Shown: piece after piece, positions 17,667-26,398 of the stretch
How the letters are laid out: every line of letters begins with the position of its first letter
Numbering within the stretch: the first letter of the stretch is position 1
Source of the DNA: an uncultured Hyphomicrobiales bacterium
GTDB taxonomy: Bacteria > Pseudomonadota > Alphaproteobacteria > Rhizobiales > Xanthobacteraceae
Assembly (NCBI GenBank): GCA_903892675.1
Contig: CAITJJ010000208.1
Span: 1 to 33,513, forward strand
Direction of reading: 5' to 3'
DNA: 33,513 nucleotides
The notes under the pieces: model-generated
Seen by the model: the letters and a program-made list of their open reading frames with translations, nothing else
Told to the model about the DNA's origin: nothing
Databases searched by the model: none
Program-made: the position numbers and the translations under genes

Positions 17667-18422
17667 TCAGCCCGCCGTCATCCCCTTGGCGACGATGACC
17701 GCTTTCGCCTCCGGCGATTTCAGATAATCGATCAGCGCCTTTGCAGCAGCGGCATTGCCGCTCGCTGCGGCGATGCTCGCCGTGAACACCAGGTCCTGCT
17801 GCAAATCGCCGGGGAACGGCCCGGCGATATCGACGCCCGGTGCGGTCAGCACATTGGTGAGGAAGATGCCGAGATCGGCTTCGCCCTTGGCGACCATCGG
17901 CGCAATCGCCGACGGCGTCGCCGCGACCTTGGTCTTCGCCTTCATCGCCTCGGCGATGCCGAGGCGGTCGAACACTTTCAGAATGTAGGCGCCGACCGCG
18001 CTTTCCGGCAGAAAGGCGATGGACGGCGCTTTCAGCAGCGCCTCCTTGAACGCGGCCGGCGTGCCGATATCGGGCTTGGCCGCGCCGGCTTTCACGGCGA
18101 CACTGTAGCCGACGCGGGCAATGTCGATGGTCGGACCGGCGACAAATTTGGCTTTGGCGTCGGCATTCTTGAACACATCGACCGGCACGACGGCGACATC
18201 GAAGGGCTCGGACGTTGCCTGCTTGATCAGGTTCGGCGTCGAGTCGAACTGAATGGTGAGCTTGTGGCCGGAGGCGCGTTCGAACTGCGGCGCCAGCGCA
18301 TTGAGCGGGCCGGTCAGCGATCCGCCGGCGAGAACTTTAAGCTCGGCGGCGTGCAGCGCGGCGCCGGGCGCCAGCGCCATAGCGAGACCGAACAGCGACG
18401 CGGCGATTGAGGTGGAGTTCAT
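17667..18422 (-). CDS. Substrate-binding protein, ModA-like (extracellular solute-binding)
   Basis: Signal peptide; LKVLAGGSLTGPLNALAPQFERASGHKLTIQFDSTPNLIKQATSEPFDVAVVPVDV; no ABC permease/ATPase gene adjacent in the window. Confidence 0.75.
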   Translation of the reverse strand: MNSTSIAASLFGLAMALAPGAALHAAELKVLAGGSLTGPLNALAPQFERASGHKLTIQFDSTPNLIKQATSEPFDVAVVPVDVFKNADAKAKFVAGPTIDIARVGYSVAVKAGAAKPDIGTPAAFKEALLKAPSIAFLPESAVGAYILKVFDRLGIAEAMKAKTKVAATPSAIAPMVAKGEADLGIFLTNVLTAPGVDIAGPFPGDLQQDLVFTASIAAASGNAAAAKALIDYLKSPEAKAVIVAKGMTAG

Positions 18423-18600
18423 GATCGTTTCCCCGGGCGGCTTTGCGCTTGTGTGACGGCTGCGCAAGCTTCGCCGAGGGCGAGCCTAGGCGGGATTGAA
18501 GCCCTGCTCAATCGGGGTGCGTGATTTGCGCTTAAGGCCATCGCTTAATGCCAGGCGCCGCGATAGTATCCGCGCCAACGAAATAAACCGGGGGGACACC

Positions 18601-19110
18601 ATGACGCCGACCAGAATCGCCGCTGCCTTTTTTGCCTTTGCCTTGTCGATCGGCGCCGCCGCCGCGCAGCCGTCAAAGCCGCTCAGGGAGCAGATCGTCG
18701 GCACCTGGAATTTCATCGTCGCTGAGGTGAAGGCGCCCGACGGCACAAAATCGTTTCCGTTCGGCGAGACGCCCAAGGGCATTATCATTTTCACGGCCGA
18801 CGGGCGCTTCGCCCAGATTCATGTCGCCAGCGACGTGCCGAAGATCGCCTCGAACAACCGGCTGACCGGCACGGCGGAGGAATATGCCGCGATCATGAAA
18901 CGCAGCATCTCCGTGTTCGGCACCTATGCGGTGGACGAGGACAAGAAGACGGTGACCTTCAATATCGTCTCGGCGACTTATCCCAACTGGGAAGGCGAGG
19001 CGCAGGTCCGCACCATCGACAAATTGACGGAGGATGAATTCGTCAACACCAATCCGAACGTGGCGGGCGGGCGCGGCTCGGCGTCGAACCTGTACAAGCG
19101 GGTGAAATAA
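18601..19110 (+). CDS. Lipocalin-like domain exported protein
   Basis: Signal peptide; LREQIVGTWNFIVAEVKAPDGTKSFPFGETPKGIIIFTADGRFAQIHV. Confidence 0.75.
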   Translation: MTPTRIAAAFFAFALSIGAAAAQPSKPLREQIVGTWNFIVAEVKAPDGTKSFPFGETPKGIIIFTADGRFAQIHVASDVPKIASNNRLTGTAEEYAAIMKRSISVFGTYAVDEDKKTVTFNIVSATYPNWEGEAQVRTIDKLTEDEFVNTNPNVAGGRGSASNLYKRVK

Positions 19111-19118
19111 ACCCGGGG

Positions 19119-19156
19119 CGCGACGGGCCTGCGCGAAGGCGCGGGACCCGTCCCCC
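19119..19156 (+). terminator. Probable terminator hairpin
   Basis: GACGGGcCTGCGC-gaag-GCGCgGGaCCCGTC imperfect stem after the lipocalin-like gene. Confidence 0.4.
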
Positions 19157-19163
19157 GAGCGCG

Positions 19164-19361
19164 CTATTTCTTGAAGGCGTCGCGCTGCTTGATCAGCCGG
19201 TCCAACTCATCCTGCTGCTCGGCGATGCGGTTCGCCGCGCGTTCCTCGTCGGCGGCGCCGGAATAGGCGGCCGCCTGTTCGGTCAGCTGGCGGATGTTGT
19301 CGCGTGCGATGGCGATGCGGTCTTCGAGATCGGGCAGCGATATCGACGTGTCTTTGGGCAT
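19164..19361 (-). CDS. Hypothetical coiled-coil small protein, 65 aa
   Basis: MPKDTSISLPDLEDRIAIARDNIRQLTEQAAAYSGAADEERAANRIAEQQDELDRLIKQRDAFKK. Confidence 0.7.
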   Translation of the reverse strand: MPKDTSISLPDLEDRIAIARDNIRQLTEQAAAYSGAADEERAANRIAEQQDELDRLIKQRDAFKK

Positions 19362-19515
19362 GGTGGTCCTCGGCGTTGAGTAGGCCTATAGCATAGACCA
19401 TACGCGGCCGGGACATCGCGCCTTTTGACACAGGTCATGGCCGCGCCGCGAAAACTGCGGTGCGGCAACCGGCGGGCAACCGCCGGTGCGCTGCGGGAAC
19501 CGACGTCGCGTGACC

Positions 19516-19629
19516 TCAGGCGACGCGGGCGACGTAAGGCACGAAGCGCGGCGCGCGGCTCGATGCCTCCTCGCGGCGCATGGCGGCGCGCAACATTTCC
19601 AGATGAACCAGGAATAATTCTGCAAGCAT
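19516..19629 (-). CDS. Small protein, 37 aa (not in ORF track)
   Basis: Read from the reverse complement: MLAELFLVHLEMLRAAMRREEASSRAPRFVPYVARVA-stop, preceded by a GGGAGCGGCTCC segment. Confidence 0.5.
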   Translation of the reverse strand: MLAELFLVHLEMLRAAMRREEASSRAPRFVPYVARVA

Positions 19630-19845
19630 GGAGCCGCTCCCTTGTTGTCGCTCTGCGACGGTTCACCCGTCGCGGGCCTTGCATCAAGAATAGCGAGGGT
19701 GGCTTGTTATTCCGTTATCGGGACAGGCGTTGCGCGCGAAAAGCGCGCCGCCGCGGCTGTCATAATGTAACACGCTTAAGGGATTCGATACAGAGCGGCA
19801 CGCGGCGCCGTCGTAAATTCGCGACGCGCTCTATTCGCCGCGCCG

Positions 19846-20142
19846 CTATTTCAACGCCAGCACCACCGGCCCGGACACTGCGTCGGTGACGCCCAGGCCG
19901 CCGCCCAGGTCTTCCAGCGTGTCGCGGAACGAATTGAGCGTCGCGATCATGGCCGGCCGCGCCTGAACAAGCGACTCCACGCCGTCCCATTCGGCGATGA
20001 TGCAGTAGCGCTGCTCGCCGGTCTTGACGATGTTGATGTGGCGCAGGCCAGGCCACTCGGCATGGACGTTTTTGTGGGCGTCGAGGAACTCCTGCTCGCG
20101 GCCTTGCTTGACCTTGAAGCGCACGGCGTTGAAGGCGGTCAT
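19846..20142 (-). CDS. Antibiotic biosynthesis monooxygenase-like / Dabb-type small protein
   Basis: MTAFNAVRFKVKQGREQEFLDAHKNVHAEWPGLRHINIVKTGEQRYCIIAEWDGVESLVQARPAMIATL. Confidence 0.65.
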   Translation of the reverse strand: MTAFNAVRFKVKQGREQEFLDAHKNVHAEWPGLRHINIVKTGEQRYCIIAEWDGVESLVQARPAMIATLNSFRDTLEDLGGGLGVTDAVSGPVVLALK

Positions 20143-20221
20143 GTCCGGCTCCCGTGGGTTTGCTGTGATCCTGCCTAGTATCCCAAGCCGCGCCGGCCGC
20201 TGCAATCGGAATGCGGGCGCG

Positions 20222-20605
20222 TCAGCGGGCAGGGACGGCGGCAACGCACTCGATCTCGATCAGCATTTTCGGATCGGGCAACTGCGCGATGACGCAGGTG
20301 GTGCGCGCCGGATAAGGCGGTGGGCCGAAGGCGTCGGCATAGAGCGCGTTCATTGGCGCGACATCGGCCGCGCGCGTTAGCAATACGTTGACCTTGACGA
20401 GATGCGCGGTGTCGGTGCCGGCCTCGGCGAGGATGCGCTTGATGGTGGCGGCGACAAAGCCGAACTGCGTGGCGAAATCATCCGACAGTTTGCCGTCGCC
20501 GTCGAAGCCCGGAATGCCGGAGACGAACAACAGATCGCCGACCCGCGTGGCGTAGGACAGCGGTGGGGCTTTGATGGCGGGGGGTGGAGGGAAGTGGGTG
20601 ATCAT
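20222..20605 (-). CDS. RidA/YjgF/YER057c family protein
   Basis: PLSYATRVGDLLFVSGIPGFDGDGKLSDDFATQFGFVAATIKRILAEAGTDTAHLVKVNVLLT...YPARTTCVIAQLPDPKMLIEIECVA. Confidence 0.92.
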   Translation of the reverse strand: MITHFPPPPAIKAPPLSYATRVGDLLFVSGIPGFDGDGKLSDDFATQFGFVAATIKRILAEAGTDTAHLVKVNVLLTRAADVAPMNALYADAFGPPPYPARTTCVIAQLPDPKMLIEIECVAAVPAR

Positions 20606-20819
20606 AGGGGGATTGCTCCGGGGCGGACGGCAGGGTGGGCGAAGCGAGGCGATCCCAGCATAACCTATCGCGGCGCTGTGATTGGATCGGTCGGCTTTAA
20701 GCGCGTTCGACGCCTTGCCGCCATCACTCCTGTAACCCCATGATCTTTAATAGGAATAAAAGCTTGACTGCGAAGTCGTTGCATGATAGGAATATATACT
20801 ATTTCTCAATGGAGCGGCC

Positions 20820-21704
20820 ATGATTTCGCGGGATGATTACGAGGAAGTCCTTCAGATGCGGCGTGACCTCGACGCTTTGCGCGCCGACCTGATACGCACG
20901 GTAAGGGCCTATTATGCGCGCAAATACAGCCCCGATCAGCCGCGCGTGCCGGCGGGCAGCCGTGAAGGCGGGCAATGGACAGGTGGAGAGGGCGGCGGCG
21001 GCGGCATCAACGACTCGCGGGTTATTTCGGACGCCACGCCGGACAATGACTGGAAGCCCGGTGCACAATATGCGGCCGGTCCGCGCGGCCCCAAGGATAG
21101 ATTGCCGCTGCACGTACCCGTTCCCAGCGCCGGAGATGGAGTGAGTTCGACTTACCGGGCCGGTCAGGTGACCATCGTCAACGAAGCCCAGACTGGGTTA
21201 TCGACAGTCGACGCACGCACGGAATCGCTCAAGGCGCTCTTAGAGCAGGTTGTTAACGCAAGAGCCGAGGGTTCCGGATCGCAATACGGCACGGCGATAC
21301 ATACGGATTTTGCGAATGCGGTGAGATCCGAAAATTTGCCTGGTATCGGGAGGAAAGGCGTCGAGCAGACTTTTGGGCCTGACCCCGACAATCCAGACGT
21401 CCCCTACGGAACGAAGGACAGTGTTCGAACAGACGTTGTCCTGCGCAACAATATTGGAGATGTCATTGCAATCTATGATGTAAAAACCGGCTCGGCATAT
21501 TTAGGTCCAAAGCGGGTCCAAGAACTGCGCGAAAAGACGGGCGCATCGCCCCTTGTCCCGATAATCGAAATGCATATTCAGCGCGGCCTGTCGCTCAAAG
21601 CGAAAACCGGACAAGGACATTATGTCTGGACCATCACGTTGCGCCTGTGGAATCCATGGCTTCGAGGCATTGTGGGTCAGGGGGCAGGCGAAGGCGTTCT
21701 CTGA
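20820..21704 (+). CDS. Putative toxin with C-terminal PD-(D/E)XK-like nuclease motif
   Basis: N-terminal DQPRVPAGSREGGQWTGG linker motif; C-terminal SVRTDVVLRNNIGDVIAIYDVKTGSAYL (D...D-x-K). Confidence 0.55.
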   Translation: MISRDDYEEVLQMRRDLDALRADLIRTVRAYYARKYSPDQPRVPAGSREGGQWTGGEGGGGGINDSRVISDATPDNDWKPGAQYAAGPRGPKDRLPLHVPVPSAGDGVSSTYRAGQVTIVNEAQTGLSTVDARTESLKALLEQVVNARAEGSGSQYGTAIHTDFANAVRSENLPGIGRKGVEQTFGPDPDNPDVPYGTKDSVRTDVVLRNNIGDVIAIYDVKTGSAYLGPKRVQELREKTGASPLVPIIEMHIQRGLSLKAKTGQGHYVWTITLRLWNPWLRGIVGQGAGEGVL

Positions 21705-22305
21705 CGCCTTCGATGAGGACGAGAACCTCGGAGCGAAACTTAGGCGGATCGTCGAGGAATGTTGCCAAAGCGGCGCCATTCGACTGCAGCCTTCTTCTCC
21801 ATTCGAGGTTCTCGGTCGGCCAATGCGCCAGCCGATCGAATGACTGTCGCGCTGCGGGCATATCGCCGGCAAGCGCGGCGGCGACCGCGGCATGATAGAC
21901 CGGCGCGCCTTCGCGTAAGGGGTGGCTAATGAGATAGCGGTGAATCGCGCCTATCGATTTGAATTGTTCGCGGAGCGCGATAACCTCCTGCGCGGCCCGC
22001 TCGGCCATGCGCTCGATCAGCGGCGTAAATTGCCCAACACTTTCGAACGAGATGAAGTCGGCATCATCGACGCGATGCCCGACATCGAAACTCCAGCTCT
22101 TTTTCGGGTACCAGAACCACATCGCACCGACGTTGAGATAGCTTCCCTTCGACCAGCCGCTCGGCTGGAATTCGATGGAGATGGCCCAGAAGCGTTGATC
22201 GGAATACCAGAACCGGGATTGGCCCTTGCGAACGCAGCCAAGCGGCGTCAACGCGGCCTTCGCCGCCGCTGCGATGAGCTTGCCGTGTTCGTTTTGCTTG
22301 GCCAT
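21634..22305 (-). CDS. DUF4304-like protein, candidate immunity protein
   Basis: MAKQNEHGKLIAAAAKAALTPLGCVRKGQSRFWYSDQRFWAISIEFQPSGWSKGSYLNVGAMWFWYPKKSWSFDVG; convergent with and overlapping the 3' end of the preceding ORF by about 71 nt. Confidence 0.55.
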   Translation of the reverse strand: MAKQNEHGKLIAAAAKAALTPLGCVRKGQSRFWYSDQRFWAISIEFQPSGWSKGSYLNVGAMWFWYPKKSWSFDVGHRVDDADFISFESVGQFTPLIERMAERAAQEVIALREQFKSIGAIHRYLISHPLREGAPVYHAAVAAALAGDMPAARQSFDRLAHWPTENLEWRRRLQSNGAALATFLDDPPKFRSEVLVLIEGVRERLRLPPDPQCLEAMDSTGAT

Positions 22306-22480
22306 CCCCGCGCCCACATACCGGCATGACTCTAGCACGGACGCACGGAAGACGGACTAGCGGGCAAATTTTCCGTCGAAACCCGGAATGCCGGAGACGA
22401 AGAGAAGATCGCCGACGCGCGTGGCGTAGGAGAGGGGTGGGCTTTGATGTTCGGGGGCGGTGGGAAGTGGGTGATCATGG
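22276..22480 (-). repeat. Duplicated junction unit 1: RidA 5' fragment, spacer, and 5' end of the DUF4304-like gene
   Basis: Shares long stretches with 22933-23135, including cggaatgccggagacgaa, cgcgtggcgtagga and gatgttcgggggcgg. Confidence 0.85.
22369..22478 (-). pseudogene. Truncated and frameshifted RidA N-terminal fragment
   Basis: Reverse complement MITHFPPPPNIKA then a 1-nt deletion relative to the intact gene; later ...RVGDLLFVSGIPGFDGKFAR-stop. Confidence 0.8.
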
Positions 22481-22732
22481 GGGGCCTTTTGATTGGGGCA
22501 GCGGCGTGTGGCCCGCATGAAGCGAAGCGGAATGCGGGACCGTTAGTGGGCGACTGACCCGGATTTCGCGGAGCCGGCTTTCATTCCGTTCTCCTGGTAG
22601 GTAATGTACATCACGCACGTGATCGGGCAGAATACGAAGTACTAAAACGCGACGTCGGTCTGCACGTGCGCCGCGTTATTCGGATGACACGATTGGGCGG
22701 TTAACCTCCGCCCGTCCAAACAGGAGCTTGTT

Positions 22733-22903
22733 ATGTTTCTGAGCGCGCCAACCAAACCCGTTTTCATTGTATCGCTTGTGCTGGCCATTTTCGCGGTGCT
22801 GGTGTTCTTGCGGGTGGTGCCGTTTACCGCCGTGCCGGTGTTCTGGATCATGACCGCCGCTTACGTGGTCTTGCTCATTGGCAATCTTTTCAAGAAGGTG
22901 TGA
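22733..22903 (+). CDS. Small membrane protein, 56 aa (not in ORF track)
   Basis: AGGAG RBS; MFLSAPTKPVFIVSLVLAIFAVLVFLRVVPFTAVPVFWIMTAAYVVLLIGNLFKKV-stop; two TM helices. Confidence 0.8.
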   Translation: MFLSAPTKPVFIVSLVLAIFAVLVFLRVVPFTAVPVFWIMTAAYVVLLIGNLFKKV

Positions 22904-22932
22904 GGCGCGGCCGGCGTCGCAGGCCGGGTTTC

Positions 22933-23135
22933 GAGCTTGCCGTGGTCGTTTTGTTTGGCCATCCCGGCGCCCGCGTGCCGAAGCCATCCTAGCACGGACG
23001 CGCGGAGGGCGGACTAGCCGGCTTGCCTGTCAACGCCCGGAATGCCGGAGACGAACAGGAGATCTCCAACGCGCGTGGCGTAGGACAGCGGCGGGGCTTT
23101 GATGTTCGGGGGCGGAGGGAAGTGGGTGATCATGG
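22933..23135 (-). repeat. Duplicated junction unit 2
   Basis: Counterpart of 22276-22480; contains MAKQNDHGKL start codons (22963 leftward) and a RidA N-terminal fragment. Confidence 0.85.
23014..23133 (-). pseudogene. Truncated RidA N-terminal fragment (in frame, about 39 codons)
   Basis: MITHFPPPPNIKAPPLSYATRVGDLLFVSGIPGVDRQAG-stop, colinear with the RidA N-terminus at 20605. Confidence 0.8.
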
Positions 23136-23240
23136 TGGGCTGTGACATAAATTGAAACAAGGGAGAAATCGCCGTTGTCATTTGATCAGCAGGCGGAATT
23201 CGTAAATAGGCTGCTTCCGCTTCACTAGTCGTCATGCCGC

Positions 23241-23843
23241 CTAAACAATGCTGCCTTTCTTCGCAATCCAAACCTTAATAATATTTACAAAGTCATTGTA
23301 AAGAATGCGACGCGTTGTAATTCCTGACTCTATGCATATGCGAGGGAATTGTCGCAAAAGCCTTTTGTAATCCTGGGTGATCGGAACGTCGCCGGGTAGC
23401 AGCGTGTGAGAATTGAATTGAGCCAACCAGTTTCTAACGACCAGAATTACCTCTTCAAAACTATTCTGGTGAATTTGAATGTCTTGGCCCGCAATATCGG
23501 ATGTTCGTTGATAACGGTAGGATACAGCGTCCAATACTAGGCAGGTTTTTGATGAGTGGGATCGGCCACCAAATTTCTTTGCTCCGACGAAAATTCCTAA
23601 TTCAAAAGGCATGTTAAATCGTGGCAATCCGCTGCTTAATTGCGTCCTCGAAATGTCATGTATTGCATGACTACACGAACCCATAATATCCATAATCTTG
23701 TCGAGGCGATTTTGGCTCCCATCCGCAACTTCTAGTGAGCAACGTGGCTCAAATCCACAATACACCAGCGTGAAGACGATGGCCCTGAATTTTCTCTGAT
23801 ATTGTGCGTCAAACGGGCAATTAATAAATACTGCGCTCGCCAT
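23241..23843 (-). CDS. TIR / nucleoside-deoxyribosyltransferase-like accessory protein, candidate defence effector
   Basis: ASAVFINCPFDAQYQRKFRAIVFTLVYCGFEPRCSLE...RLDKIMDIMGSCSHAIHDISR...LPRFNMPFELGIFVGAKKFGG; NMPFELG resembles the acidic-residue motif of that fold; low GC. Confidence 0.5.
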   Translation of the reverse strand: MASAVFINCPFDAQYQRKFRAIVFTLVYCGFEPRCSLEVADGSQNRLDKIMDIMGSCSHAIHDISRTQLSSGLPRFNMPFELGIFVGAKKFGGRSHSSKTCLVLDAVSYRYQRTSDIAGQDIQIHQNSFEEVILVVRNWLAQFNSHTLLPGDVPITQDYKRLLRQFPRICIESGITTRRILYNDFVNIIKVWIAKKGSIV

Positions 23844-23853
23844 GTCTCACCGA

Positions 23854-24178
23854 TTAAATGGCTTTAAATATCCTCTCAGGGGAGATCGTTCCGCGCTTTG
23901 GCTTTAGAGAGAATTTTCGAACAGTCTTTGCCTGCTTGGGGTGGTCCAGCTTGAATTTTGAAATTAGCTGACCATTCACTTTGCTCGTGACTACGAAATA
24001 GGTTCCCTGATTGCTCTTAACCACATCGTAATTGCGAGTTTTTCTTGTGGCTTCCGCGGCCCGGCCGACGACGTTGGATGTCTTTGCCTTCTTAAAGCCC
24101 GACTTGGCTGTTTTCCATTTGCTATTGGGCACGACTAAGTAGCTGCCGTGACTAGAGACTTTTTTTTACCTTCTTCAT
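23854..24178 (-). CDS. Small basic protein (possibly DUF2188-like); apparent true start upstream, separated by a homopolymer frameshift
   Basis: Track ORF 23854-24132; in-frame coding-like sequence KVSSHGSYLVV continues upstream to an 8-T run (24160-24167), beyond which lies ATGAAGAAGGTA (24178). Confidence 0.5.
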
Positions 24179-24230
24179 TTGGAGGCTCCGAATCCAATCT
24201 ATTGGACATGATACACGGAAAAGTGGCGTC

Positions 24231-26386
<2,156 letters not shown>

Positions 26387-26398
26387 CTGATGGGGAGG

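Noticed and set aside
23014-23271. 85-aa ORF as a functional gene
   Set aside because: Only the RidA N-terminal ~39 codons are recognisable and the rest of the domain is missing; treated as a duplicated fragment.
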